DNA of 64,000 bases from Proteus columbae (GCF_009914335.1 NZ_CP043925.1:2790001-2854000), one strand, 5' to 3'. Positions 7,447 to 16,306 are shown, numbered from the stretch's first letter. A program made the numbers and translations. The notes: a model not told the origin generated them from the sequence alone.

Positions 7447-8340
7447 ATGAGTGAGTTCTATATCGTGATCAAAGAAAATAAACATACCCCACAAGCCCAT
7501 TATTATGACTATTTAGCTTTACTGAAAAAAATGATGGCAACCAGCGATAAAAAAACTGTAGATGATTTGTTTGATCTACAGTTTTCTTTGCAGTCTAATA
7601 AAAACGGCGACACTGAATGTGATGTTAATGCACATCAGATAAAAATATTATCTCGAGTATTATGTCGTGAAAGCTTAGACAATTTATTGCAATCCACTTG
7701 GTTTTTACGAAAAAAATACTGTTTTGTTGATATCACTAAAGAAGAAATTCGTGATGTTGTTAGCGTGGCACGTTCATTTCATACGCAACAAGCAAATTCT
7801 ACGTTAACCCCAATGGATTGGGATAAATCATTGAGAGCTACTGTCAATATCAATGAACATATGCGCTTAATTCAAGCTGTTATAAAGCCTCTATTTATTT
7901 GGTGGGTTCAGCATATTACCCCTCAACTATTCACACTTTATAAAACTAAAAGAGAGCTAGAGTCTCAAATTAAGCAGTGTGAAAATATTAAGTCATTCGA
8001 AAGAAAACAGCTATCAAATACAAGTGATTCTTTTTTATCTTTAGATGACATCAATATCAAACTAAATGCAGATAAAGTCCGACTAATTGTGATTAATGAT
8101 CTACTACAAAAAGATATTAAGTTACTTTTAGAGAATTGGAAAAATGAACCGGTATTTAATCTTGAAATTAATAACACACTAGATTATATCCAAGGTGTAA
8201 CACCACACTCAGAATTGATAAAACCGCTATGGAATATTTTAAACAATATTCCTGAAAATCCTGAAAATTGTCAAAGTTTAAAAATTTGGTTATTAGAAAG
8301 AGATCTTTGCTTAAAGAACGATGAATTTTTATGGCGATAA
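7447..8340 (+). CDS. Hypothetical protein (297 aa), family not recognised
   Basis: I do not recognise this protein. It is likely soluble and mostly helical, with no signal peptide or membrane segment. A central helix pair (LESQIKQCENIKSFERKQL and DDINIKLNADKVRLIVINDLLQ, about residues 170-230) looks coiled-coil-like. There are five cysteines (from MSEFY: C58, C72, C91, C175, C268) and a charged C-terminus ending FLWR. The start is uncertain: a TTG 15 bases upstream, this ATG and an internal GTG are all in frame, none with a clear ribosome site. It sits 66 bases downstream of the AraC-type gene on the same strand, so it may be co-transcribed, and ends at a shared terminator. Confidence 0.65.
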   Translation: MSEFYIVIKENKHTPQAHYYDYLALLKKMMATSDKKTVDDLFDLQFSLQSNKNGDTECDVNAHQIKILSRVLCRESLDNLLQSTWFLRKKYCFVDITKEEIRDVVSVARSFHTQQANSTLTPMDWDKSLRATVNINEHMRLIQAVIKPLFIWWVQHITPQLFTLYKTKRELESQIKQCENIKSFERKQLSNTSDSFLSLDDINIKLNADKVRLIVINDLLQKDIKLLLENWKNEPVFNLEINNTLDYIQGVTPHSELIKPLWNILNNIPENPENCQSLKIWLLERDLCLKNDEFLWR

Positions 8341-8348
8341 TAAAATTT

Positions 8349-8380
8349 CAGCTCTTCTCTAAATAAAAAGAGAAGAGCTG
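8349..8380. terminator. Terminator between convergent genes
   Basis: A perfect 12-bp stem (CAGCTCTTCTCT / AGAGAAGAGCTG) with an 8-base A-rich loop. On the minus strand it is followed by AAATTTTATTA; T-runs on either side are modest. Confidence 0.75.
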
Positions 8381-8399
8381 ATGTTAACTTTTAATTATT

Positions 8400-11102
8400 C
8401 TATTTAATATCTAAGATTTCAATTGTCACAATAGACATGGACTCTGGAGGCACTTGCCCTGGAACACCATTTTTCCCATAGCCACCACCTGGTTTTATAT
8501 AAATTTTAGCTTTACCATTGATGCCTGCTTTGGCAATAAAGGTATTCAATGGTAGTGGTAATTGGCGATAAGGCAAGATAAGAGGCTTAGCTTTATCATA
8601 ATTAAGCGTCACAGTACCATCCGTTAGCTCTTCATGCATAGTAAATACAACTGTTTTGCCCGCAATTGATGTAACGGGTTTACCCTGTTTTAAAATTTTA
8701 AAATAGGTATTGTCGTCATATTGTATGTAATTCTGTTTTTGGATCTCAGATAAAATGGATTTATTACGCTGGGCATTATCTTTTCCAATAATCGAATAAG
8801 CATAAGCAAGTTGCCCTGCAATCATTTGCCCTTCACCCGCCATTTTCTCAAGCTGCTCTTTTAGCGTTTTATTTTCTTTTAAAATATTACTAGTATCTGT
8901 ATTAACTTTCGCTAATTCAGCATCTTTTGCTTTAATTTGCTCATTTAATTTAGCAATAGATTCTGTTTGCTGTTGCTTTAATGTACTAATTTGCTGTGTG
9001 CTTTCTGTATTTTGTTTTTCTAATTGTACTTTCGCTTCAGCTAATTGAGCACTCAACTTATCTGTCGTATTTTGCTTTTCAGAGAGTTGTTTTTCTAGCA
9101 ATGCTAACGTTTTCTCACTTTCTGTTTTGCTCGTGGTGACTTGAGCTAATGCGATATTATTCTCTTTAAATTGTGTATCTAATGTTTGATATTTATTCGA
9201 TAGCTCACTTTGCGCTTTCTCTAACTTAGCTATCAGATTATTTTTATCAGTAATTAAACTATCAACGGCTTTTTCACCCGCAGATAAGCTCTTTTTCAGA
9301 TCAGCTAATTCAGTTATTTTATTATCTAACTGTAATTTTAATTCTGGAATTGCTTTTAGTTTTTCATCTGCCTGCTCTTTTTGTTGCTGGACAGCTAAAA
9401 GCGTTTTATTAAGTTGAGTTTGTTCCTGATTATTTTTTTCAACCTGTGTTTGTAATTGTGCTATTTCTTTACGTTGTTCCTCAACAAGTTTGCTATTAGC
9501 ATCTTGTTGCTTTTCTGCTTCTGCTACTTTTAATGCAAGTTCTTTAGATAAATCTTCACGTTCTGACGTGATCTTCAATAATGTGCTTTGTAATTTATCT
9601 ATCTCTTTTTTCGCAGAGTCATCTTTTAGCAAAAGTTGAGCCTGTGCAAATTGAGTCTGCACATCTTCTTTCTCTTTCTTTATTGTTGCTAATTGATTTT
9701 GTACATCTGTGAGTTGTTTCGTTAATTTATCTTGCTCAGTCGTTATTGTTGATAACGAATTTTCTAATGTTGCTATCTCTTTATTTTTTGCTGCTTCTAA
9801 ATTAGCTAATTCTTGTTCTTTTTGCTTATTGTTATCATTCAGCAATTGCTGAGATTCAATATACTGAGCTTGTATAGCTTCTTTTTCTTGTTCAATTTTA
9901 GCAAGTAGTGCCTGCTTTTCATTTAATTGGCTAATTAACTTCTCTTGCTCTACTTTTATGCTTTCAAGTGAACTTTGTAATTTATCAATCTCTTTTTTGG
10001 CGCTATCATCTTTTAACAGAGCCTGAGCCTGTTGATACTGAGATTCTAATTGCTCTTTTTCTTGATCAAGCTGAGTATATTTCGCCTCTAAGCTTTTAAG
10101 TATTCCTGCTTGTTTTTCAAAATCTTGTTGCTGTTTTGCTAACTCTGTATTTTTTACTGTTGTAGCTTGTAATACGTTCTCTTTTTCGGCTAATTGCTTA
10201 ACTAATAAGTCACGCTCTTTTTTTATTGTTTCCAAATCACTTTGTAGCTTGGAAACAGCTTGTTTTAACGAGTCATCAGTAAGTAAGTTATTCGCCGTAG
10301 CTAATTTTTCTTCTGTTTCAGCCAGCGTCAATTCGAGTTGTTTAATTTGGTTATTGGCATTTTGAAGTTTTTCCAAATGCTCTTTTGTTATAGCTGCCTG
10401 TTCAGTGTATTTTTGATACAACCTTTGGTATTTATTTCTCGTATCAGCTAAACGATTTAATAGCTCTTTATTAAAAAGAGGTTGTTTATGATCGAGTACA
10501 GAGCGATTGAACTGATATGCAAAGTGAAAAGGGATGGCCGTAACAGAATAAAATGTTCCTGGAATAATATCTAACAAGAAGTTGTCATTACGTTGAGGCC
10601 TTGTATAACTCTCTTTTGAATAAAGAGCTAACGGGTTATAAACCGTTGCATTATTTCGGTAGCTATAACGATTAAGATCCTCTGGTGTAAATTGTGGTTT
10701 AATCGGAACAAATGAAAGCAACGGCGTTAAATAACGAGTGTAATCACTCTTTAATTTTGAATAACTGGCGGGTAACACAGGGCAATTTTCTGCCAGCGTG
10801 ATATCAGGAGTCTTAACAGGTTCGACTGCCTGATTATCTGTTTTAGCTCGCGTAGAAGGTTTAACTCGTTGCTCTGGTTTTGTTTGTTGAGTCGCTGTTG
10901 TGGTGCGGTTTACTCCACGATTAGCCTGACCAGCTCTCGTTGACGATGAAATTGTAGCAGATGTTTTAGGCTCAATTTTAATTGGCTCTTGCGTTTCAAA
11001 ATAACGGTCAAAATCTTCAATAACAGAATTAAACTCATTATTGGCAAACGATAGTGTTGGAAACAGCATAAAAGCGAGACAAACACTCTGCTTTAATTTC
11101 AT
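8400..11102 (-). CDS. Exported coiled-coil protein with C-terminal FKBP-like domain
   Basis: A 900-residue envelope protein. Order: signal peptide (1-20, ending SFA), Thr/Pro/Lys-rich linker (about 40-100), a compact region (about 105-215), a long Gln/Lys/Glu coiled coil (about 212-755), then a region like the FKBP-N helix segment (GQLAYAYSIIGKDN) and a divergent FKBP fold (about 800-900; GGGYGKNGVPGQVPPESMS aligns with the AYGxxG...IPP loop of FkpA/Mip). The coiled coil holds at least three copies of a 33-residue unit with core DDSxKKxIxKLQS (about 272-304, 361-393, 490-522) and a degenerate fourth near 419. Isomerase activity is doubtful because aromatic pocket residues look changed. A lipoprotein gene lies upstream on the same strand. 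Confidence 0.75.
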   Translation of the reverse strand: MKLKQSVCLAFMLFPTLSFANNEFNSVIEDFDRYFETQEPIKIEPKTSATISSSTRAGQANRGVNRTTTATQQTKPEQRVKPSTRAKTDNQAVEPVKTPDITLAENCPVLPASYSKLKSDYTRYLTPLLSFVPIKPQFTPEDLNRYSYRNNATVYNPLALYSKESYTRPQRNDNFLLDIIPGTFYSVTAIPFHFAYQFNRSVLDHKQPLFNKELLNRLADTRNKYQRLYQKYTEQAAITKEHLEKLQNANNQIKQLELTLAETEEKLATANNLLTDDSLKQAVSKLQSDLETIKKERDLLVKQLAEKENVLQATTVKNTELAKQQQDFEKQAGILKSLEAKYTQLDQEKEQLESQYQQAQALLKDDSAKKEIDKLQSSLESIKVEQEKLISQLNEKQALLAKIEQEKEAIQAQYIESQQLLNDNNKQKEQELANLEAAKNKEIATLENSLSTITTEQDKLTKQLTDVQNQLATIKKEKEDVQTQFAQAQLLLKDDSAKKEIDKLQSTLLKITSEREDLSKELALKVAEAEKQQDANSKLVEEQRKEIAQLQTQVEKNNQEQTQLNKTLLAVQQQKEQADEKLKAIPELKLQLDNKITELADLKKSLSAGEKAVDSLITDKNNLIAKLEKAQSELSNKYQTLDTQFKENNIALAQVTTSKTESEKTLALLEKQLSEKQNTTDKLSAQLAEAKVQLEKQNTESTQQISTLKQQQTESIAKLNEQIKAKDAELAKVNTDTSNILKENKTLKEQLEKMAGEGQMIAGQLAYAYSIIGKDNAQRNKSILSEIQKQNYIQYDDNTYFKILKQGKPVTSIAGKTVVFTMHEELTDGTVTLNYDKAKPLILPYRQLPLPLNTFIAKAGINGKAKIYIKPGGGYGKNGVPGQVPPESMSIVTIEILDIK

Positions 11103-11214
11103 AGTAATTATTCACCTAATTTTTTTAATGTCGAATTAACTGACATAATCGACAAATAGCGAACTTTTGCACATAAAACTTCTGTTTTTGATTCAATACT
11201 CATTTTCAATAAAT

Positions 11215-11601
11215 CTAAGCTATCTTTACTTGCTGTACCTTGAACACTACGGACATCGCATTGATTTCGCTAATTTCTTTAAATGAGCTCATCATGGATT
11301 GATAGTCAGATGGAGAAAAAGTTTTCAAAGAATCAAGTTGTTTGATGCAAGCGCTTTGTGGTGCTAGCCCCAATTTTCTTGCATCTACGCCATTATCAGC
11401 AGGCTCTGCTGCAGGCGCCATAGAAAGCGGTTGTGCAACAGCCACTGGTTGAGTAGTTGCTACAGGCTGTGTGGTTTGTGTTAGCGCTGGCGTTTCAATT
11501 GGACGAGTGTGATCAGTCCACGCACACCCAGATAGGGTGAGGACGCTGGTTGCCATAAATACAGCGAGGACATTCTTTTTATTTTGTAATAAGGACATCA
11601 T
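11215..11601 (-). CDS. Small lipoprotein upstream of the FKBP/coiled-coil gene
   Basis: A 128-residue predicted lipoprotein: N-terminal charged/hydrophobic signal, lipobox LSGC with the lipidated Cys at residue 26, then a Thr/Gln/Pro/Ala-rich linker (about 35-70, repeats of TQPVA/AQPL) and a short folded domain (DARKLGLAPQSACIKQLDSL ... VVFKVQQVKIA) with one further Cys. The residue after Cys26 is Ala, so outer-membrane sorting is expected. AAGG lies just before a double ATG. A 112-base gap separates it from the coiled-coil gene; co-transcription is plausible. I do not recognise the family. Confidence 0.75.
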   Translation of the reverse strand: MMSLLQNKKNVLAVFMATSVLTLSGCAWTDHTRPIETPALTQTTQPVATTQPVAVAQPLSMAPAAEPADNGVDARKLGLAPQSACIKQLDSLKTFSPSDYQSMMSSFKEISEINAMSVVFKVQQVKIA

Positions 11602-12036
11602 TTTTCCTTAATTCCGATCAGACTTAAATAAGAGCATATGAGTTGTCGCATTTTAAGCCATTTTATTATAATTTTCTATTACCTACTGCATACTAAATAA
11701 ATAGGCTAACACCCTTGGTTGCAATGAGTGTTTCTATCATTTCATTTATTTTTTCTTAAAACACTACTTACATCACACTAAATACATCAAATATTGAATA
11801 TCGGATTTATTGAGTAAAAATGTTGTCATATAAACTGATCGTTTTTTATATTGATGAAATAATACCAGATAATAATAAAAATAATAATACTAATTTTATC
11901 ATTTATTTACGTAATTTACGTGTAAAAAATACCCTTATATTTTGTTGCTGTTTTTTAATACCGAGATAAAATCAAAAAATGAATATCTAATATCGGTATT
12001 GATATTCATTTTATCCTTCCAAATAGGAGAACTAAG
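11602..12036. other. Intergenic region with a long inverted repeat
   Basis: Divergent promoter region between the lipoprotein gene and the FMN reductase gene. AT-rich, without coding frames. Its one clear structure is the 12-bp inverted repeat described separately. Confidence 0.5.
11976..12012 (+). repeat. Perfect 12-bp inverted repeat in the FMN reductase leader
   Basis: AAAATGAATATC and GATATTCATTTT are exact inverted copies with a 13-base centre that itself contains AATA...TATT. It ends 24 bases before the start codon and is followed by TTTTATCC. It may be an operator for a dimeric regulator or a leader hairpin/attenuator; the sequence alone does not decide. Confidence 0.6.
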
Positions 12037-12585
12037 ATGAGTCATTTTAAAATTGGTATCGTTGTCGGTAGTTTAAGAAAAGATTCGTTTAATAAACAAA
12101 CAGCACATGCTTTAATTAAGTTATTTCCTCAAGAATTTACCTGTCAGTTTATCGATATTAGTGCTCTTCCTCTCTATAACCAAGATGATGATAGTCATAC
12201 CCCTTCTTCTGTTATCGATTTCAAACAACAAATAAAAGCATGCCAAGGTATCATCTTTGTCACACCAGAATATAACCGCTCAATACCTGGTGTACTTAAA
12301 AATGCGATAGACCAAGCTTCTCGCCCTTATGGAACGAATGCTTGGAATGAAATTCCAGCCGGTATTATTGGTGTTTCAATTGGTAATATTAGTACGGCAA
12401 TAGCTCAACAGCATTTACGTAATTCGTTAGCCTTCTTAAATATGCCGACTCTAAATCAACCTGAATGTTATCTAAAATGGTATGACGGAATGGTTGAGAA
12501 TGGGCAGTTTTCAGAGAAAACAGCAACTTTTATGCAAAACTGGGTTGATGCATACGTGGCTTTTGTAAAGCAAAATAATCAATAA
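12037..12585 (+). CDS. NADPH-dependent FMN reductase family protein
   Basis: A 182-residue flavodoxin-fold oxidoreductase of the NADPH-dependent FMN/quinone reductase family (relatives include ChrR/YieF). The FMN phosphate loop (GSLRKDSFNKQTA, about 12-24) and the conserved TPEYNRSIPGVLKNAIDQASRP (about 76-97) are clear. Cytoplasmic; such enzymes reduce quinones, azo dyes or metals with NADPH and give redox-stress tolerance. Strong ribosome site (AGGAGA). Monocistronic, with a hairpin-forming leader and a terminator after it. Confidence 0.88.
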   Translation: MSHFKIGIVVGSLRKDSFNKQTAHALIKLFPQEFTCQFIDISALPLYNQDDDSHTPSSVIDFKQQIKACQGIIFVTPEYNRSIPGVLKNAIDQASRPYGTNAWNEIPAGIIGVSIGNISTAIAQQHLRNSLAFLNMPTLNQPECYLKWYDGMVENGQFSEKTATFMQNWVDAYVAFVKQNNQ

Positions 12586-12597
12586 TCAAATAAACTA

Positions 12598-12634
12598 AAA
12601 AGAGCTTTATGTGAAAAACATAAGCTCTTTTTTT
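12598..12634 (+). terminator. Terminator after the FMN reductase gene
   Basis: AAAGAGCTTTATGT pairs with ACATAAGCTCTTT (one bulged base), followed by a run of seven T. Confidence 0.85.
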
Positions 12635-12635
12635 A

Positions 12636-13086
12636 AACATCAAAGTTAATTTAATTTATTTGGTTATAATATCTCTACTGACAAATAAAAGTTTTAACAT
12701 TTTATAGATAAAAAGTGATAATAATCTTGCTCTCTTCAACATTTAATAACAAAAGACAAAAATAGATTATCTTTAAAAGATATACTTTATTATTACAATT
12801 AAAAACTGTTTATTATACAACCAAAAATAAAGTGATTTAAATAGAATCGGGCTTGAGATCAAATTTAATCATTTATCTTATTCGTTCTAAAGTCAGAAAA
12901 TATCAATAGACTTCAATCTACTACCACATATAAAACTTAAAATTTGATAATTATTTTTAATAATTTATATTAGGTAAGAACGTTAGCCATAATGTGCGAT
13001 ACATATCTAAATAATATGCTTCTATAATTGTGATAAACAAAAAAATTATCTATATTATTCATCCATTAAATACTGGCAGATAAATC
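12636..13086. other. AT-rich intergenic region before the first IraP-like gene
   Basis: About 450 bases without a coding frame or clear hairpin; it should contain the promoter of the small gene that follows. Nothing specific recognised. Confidence 0.4.
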
Positions 13087-13296
13087 ATGGATAAAAATTT
13101 AAAAGAAATTGAATGTGAAATTGCTGCTCTAAAAATTGTTATCAAATCTTTACTTTCCACGCTAAATGATAAACAACGAAGAGATATGTTGGGCAATATA
13201 TCTATAGTGCTTGAGGATACATCTAACAAATACCCTCAGCTTAATGAAGTTATTAACTTAACTGAGCAATATGTGAAAAAGCTTATTCAAACCTAA
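13087..13296 (+). CDS. IraP-like small protein (putative RpoS anti-adaptor), copy 1
   Basis: A 69-residue helical protein. From memory of E. coli IraP, the segment IAALKIVIKSLLSTLNDKQ aligns with VEALEIIVTAMLRNMAQND, and EQYVKKLIQ near the end with RDYVKKLLK. IraP binds the adaptor RssB and so protects sigma-S from ClpXP; this would be its role if the relation holds. The N-terminal helix of IraP is shorter here. No strong ribosome site before the ATG (GGCAGATAAATC). A closely related second copy follows about 300 bases on. Confidence 0.6.
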   Translation: MDKNLKEIECEIAALKIVIKSLLSTLNDKQRRDMLGNISIVLEDTSNKYPQLNEVINLTEQYVKKLIQT

Positions 13297-13605
13297 TGAA
13301 AACGATATTTTCTATTGCTATTAAATTTATCCCCTAATTCTTATAGGGTACTAATAGTATCCTATTGATTATTTTGTATAGGATATACTGTGATTTTTCT
13401 TTCATTAACACAACGCTAAGTTAAATTTACTGAGTGTCTATTTCCTACATCTCAAATATCCTCACAGTTACTGTTCTAACGAAAAATGCGATAAAGTTGT
13501 ATATTCTTTTATCAATTTAATTTTTTCTTGGATTTAAATAAACAATTAATTAATATAAAAATAATTTATCACACAGCAATAAATTGTCGTTCTTTTGAGG
13601 ATCTT
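13297..13605. other. Intergenic region between the two IraP-like genes
   Basis: AT-rich, no coding frame. It contains two small hairpins: CCCTA/TAGGG near 13332-13348 and TATCCTAT/ATAGGATA at 13358-13385 with a 12-base loop. Either could end the upstream transcript, though neither has a good T run. Confidence 0.45.
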
Positions 13606-13880
13606 ATGGAAAAAAAATTGTCAATATAGAGTATGAAATTGCAGCAGTAAAAGTAGTTCTAAAAGCCTTGTTATTGACTTTGACAGATAAACAAAAAGAA
13701 ATAGCGATCCACGATATAAATAAGACCATCAATGATGCTTATATTGATCATCCTCAATACCAAAATATTATAAGCAAGACCGAACAGTATATAAAAAATA
13801 CTCTAAACATTAAAGCAACATTCTTTATCGCCCTCTCTATTATTATTTATATTAGAGAGGATTTATATCTACATCTTTAA
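13606..13880 (+). pseudogene. IraP-like copy 2, frame-shifted at an A8 run
   Basis: An ATG with GAGG six bases upstream opens a frame that stops after seven codons (MEKKLSI). If one extra A is read in the run of eight A at 13610-13617, the frame continues MEKKIVNIEYEIAAVKVVLK..., which lines up residue for residue with copy 1 (MDKNLKEIECEIAALKIVIK...). The rest (LTDKQKEIA, HPQYQNIISKTEQYIK) also matches, then adds a tail of about 20 residues. So it is either recently broken, a sequence error, or expressed through slippage on the A run. The last part of the frame overlaps a hairpin (CCTCTCTA/TAGAGAGG). Confidence 0.7.
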
Positions 13881-14197
13881 AAATCAAATCGCTTAAAGCT
13901 TTAACATAATCATTGATTGATTATGAAAGTTGAAATAAAAAGTACTTTTTAATTGATTGAGTATAAACGAAATAACATTATTATTTATGGCTCACTTAAT
14001 TTTAATAATGATTTTCTGTTCCTCATGAGAAAATTTATAAACCATTATCCTTTCAATACTCAATCAGTGACCAAGTTAAACTTATTTCTAATTTTAAATA
14101 AAAGCACGAATAATAAGAATTTAAATTTATTATGTTTATGCGTCTAAAGAGTAAAAACTTACCACCTTAGACACACACTTTCTGAATATTTGCTATA
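13881..14197. other. Intergenic region after the second IraP-like copy
   Basis: AT-rich. A 64-codon frame opening with TTG exists but has no ribosome site, biased Asn/Leu/Phe content and no recognisable motif, so I do not call it a gene. No clear terminator for the leftward chemoreceptor gene was found. Confidence 0.4.
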
Positions 14198-15748
14198 TCA
14201 ACGATGAGCAAGATTGAATTTTTGTACCGATAACTGTAATTCTTCGGTTTGTCTTTCTAATGAAATAGCTGCCGCTGAAACTTGTTCAACTAAAGAAGCA
14301 TTCTGTTGTGTTACACCATCCATTTGAGTAATAGCTACACTCACTTGGCCAATACCTTTACTTTGCTCTTCAGATGCAATAGTGATTTCTTTCATTATTG
14401 ACGTTACCTGCTTAACTCCCGTCAAAATGTCTTCCATCGTGTTTTCCATATCACTCACTAATTTTGCACCTTTTTTTACACGCGCTGTGGAATCAGCAAT
14501 AAGGACTTCAATCTCTTTAGCGGCTTTGGCACTATCTCCTGCTAAATTACGCACTTCATTGGCGACAACCATAAATCCTCGACCATGAGCCCCTGCTCTT
14601 GCCGCTTCCACTGACGCATTTAAAGCGAGTATATTTGTTTGAAACGCAATGTTGTTAATGACATTGATGATATCTGCAATCTTACTTGAACTATTAGAAA
14701 TCCCGTCCATTGTTGTCACAACAGATTCAGCTAATTCATTGCCTTTTTCAACAGTCACTGATGCAACTTCAGCCAACTCTCTCGCTTGATAAGCATGTTC
14801 CATGTTCTGGTTAACAGCAGCTGTTATCTCTTCCATACTTGCTGCTGTTTGCTCTAATGCCGTTGCTTGCTCTTCTGTACGAGAAGCTAAATCGTTATTC
14901 CCTTTGGCTATTTCAGATGCGCCACGATAAATACTATCACTTCCCATTCGGATCGTACTTACCGCTTCATGCAAACTATTTTGCATATCATTTAATAACG
15001 GTATTAATCGCCCAGCACAGTTATTACCAAAAGGTTCTAGTGACTGACTCAGATCACCTTCTGTAATTTTCACAAAATGTTGGCGAATATTTTCGAGTGG
15101 TTTTTGTAACATAGCGACTAAATAACGATCAGTGAGGAGCAGAATAATCCCTCCTAAAATGACACTAATAATAATAACAATTTGTGTCACCTCAATAAGG
15201 TTATCCACTTCTTCAATCGTACTATCAATTTTTATATTTGCGGCATTATTAAAGTTTTCACTCACATTACCTAATTCTCGACTCAACGCAGGTGTTACAT
15301 TTTTTGCATGATGTACATATTGCTCTATAGTGCCATTGAGCGCTAATTCCATCTGCTTTTTTACTCCTTGTTCAAAAAGCGCTTGCCATACGTCCATTAG
15401 TTCTTTTGATACTTTTTCATCCATCGGCCCTGGAGAAACAGATTTCATATACGAGATCTGTTTTCCCATATTTTCCATCGCCAATTGTACTTGCGTAAAA
15501 TCGACGTCTTTGCCTTCTGCTTTTTCCTCAACGAGACGATTTAATCGAGAAGTGAATCGAAAATACTGATCATTTCCCTGACTGAGTGCAGCCATTTGTT
15601 TTATTATTTGATTATCAGATTGATTGCCTTTGGATATTTGCTCTAGCGCCCATGCGCTATAAAGACTGACACCGCCAAATAGCACACATAATGTCCCCAG
15701 TATGACTAACATCATCAGACGAATAGTAATGTTACGAAGTTTCCGCAT
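14198..15748 (-). CDS. Methyl-accepting chemotaxis protein
   Basis: Inner-membrane chemoreceptor of 516 residues. Layout: first membrane helix (about 8-30), periplasmic four-helix-bundle-type ligand domain (about 31-185), second membrane helix ([15 protein letters not shown]), HAMP domain with EGDLSQSL, then the cytoplasmic methylation/signalling bundle. The signalling tip ([22 protein letters not shown]) is intact for CheA/CheW contact. No NWETF-type CheR docking tail: the protein ends FNLAHR, so it is likely a low-abundance type. The ATG chosen lies inside a longer TTG-started frame and has GAGA before it. The ligand is unknown. A FliA-type promoter lies upstream. Confidence 0.92.
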   Translation of the reverse strand: MRKLRNITIRLMMLVILGTLCVLFGGVSLYSAWALEQISKGNQSDNQIIKQMAALSQGNDQYFRFTSRLNRLVEEKAEGKDVDFTQVQLAMENMGKQISYMKSVSPGPMDEKVSKELMDVWQALFEQGVKKQMELALNGTIEQYVHHAKNVTPALSRELGNVSENFNNAANIKIDSTIEEVDNLIEVTQIVIIISVILGGIILLLTDRYLVAMLQKPLENIRQHFVKITEGDLSQSLEPFGNNCAGRLIPLLNDMQNSLHEAVSTIRMGSDSIYRGASEIAKGNNDLASRTEEQATALEQTAASMEEITAAVNQNMEHAYQARELAEVASVTVEKGNELAESVVTTMDGISNSSSKIADIINVINNIAFQTNILALNASVEAARAGAHGRGFMVVANEVRNLAGDSAKAAKEIEVLIADSTARVKKGAKLVSDMENTMEDILTGVKQVTSIMKEITIASEEQSKGIGQVSVAITQMDGVTQQNASLVEQVSAAAISLERQTEELQLSVQKFNLAHR

Positions 15749-15800
15749 CGAATTTCTCAACTAACAAGATAAAGTAAGCCCAATAGGGCGTAATGTACTT

Positions 15801-15827
15801 TTATCGACACTTTTTCAATTTATTTTA
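15801..15827 (-). promoter_or_regulatory. Putative FliA (sigma-28) promoter of the chemoreceptor gene
   Basis: Minus strand: TAAAATAA, 11 bases, GTCGATAA. This fits the sigma-28 pattern TAAAGTTT-N11-GCCGATAA with the TAAA core, exact spacing and 7 of 8 bases in the -10. It lies about 53 bases before the start codon, as expected for a flagellar class-3 gene. Confidence 0.7.
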
Positions 15828-16124
15828 ATTTTTTACTAAAGTTTTTTATAAATTAGTTTTTTATTTTCTATACATAAAAAGAGTTAGATGAAGGAAGTAA
15901 AAATGTTACTTATCTATCATTTTTTATAATTTGACATGAGAATAATAAATTCATTTAAAATCAACAAACTATAAAATTAGTGACTTGAAAAACAAATAAG
16001 AAGTATTAAAGAGATAAAAGGATAATTGAAGGGGAAAATAAGGTTTAGAATATTCTTAAATTAGCTAAATGAAGATAAATTTTGAATGGTCAATATTGAG
16101 AGTATATTTGAAGAAAAAATAAGT
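15828..16124. other. AT-rich spacer between the chemoreceptor promoter and the tRNA gene
   Basis: About 300 bases, AT-rich, with no coding frame or hairpin I could support. Confidence 0.4.
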
Positions 16125-16198
16125 TGGAGCGGGCGAAGGGAATCGAACCCTCGTATAGAGCTTGGGAAGCTCTCGTTCTACCATTGAACTACGCCCGC
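16125..16198 (-). tRNA. glyU: tRNA-Gly (anticodon CCC)
   Basis: A 74-base tRNA with encoded CCA. Acceptor stem GCGGGCG/CGCCCGC, D-arm with TTCAATGGTAGAA, anticodon stem-loop AGAGC-TTCCCAA-GCTCT giving anticodon CCC, and T-arm GAGGG-TTCGATT-CCCTT. By memory it is nearly identical to E. coli glyU. It decodes GGG. Confidence 0.97.
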
Positions 16199-16306
16199 AT
16201 TCGATTTTTTTGATTATACGCCTCCTTGATTGAACGACAATCCCCTTCTTATTTAAATGATTATTTAATCATCAAAAAAAAGATAGCCATTTGTTTTAAA
16301 AAACAA

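Noticed and set aside
9590..10020. Repeated DNA in the 900-residue gene as a CRISPR or satellite array
   Set aside because: The repeats are in-frame coding units of a coiled coil with irregular spacing; no direct-repeat/spacer structure.
13953..14147. A 64-codon frame after the second IraP-like copy
   Set aside because: TTG start, no ribosome site, AT-driven composition and no similarity to the neighbouring small genes.
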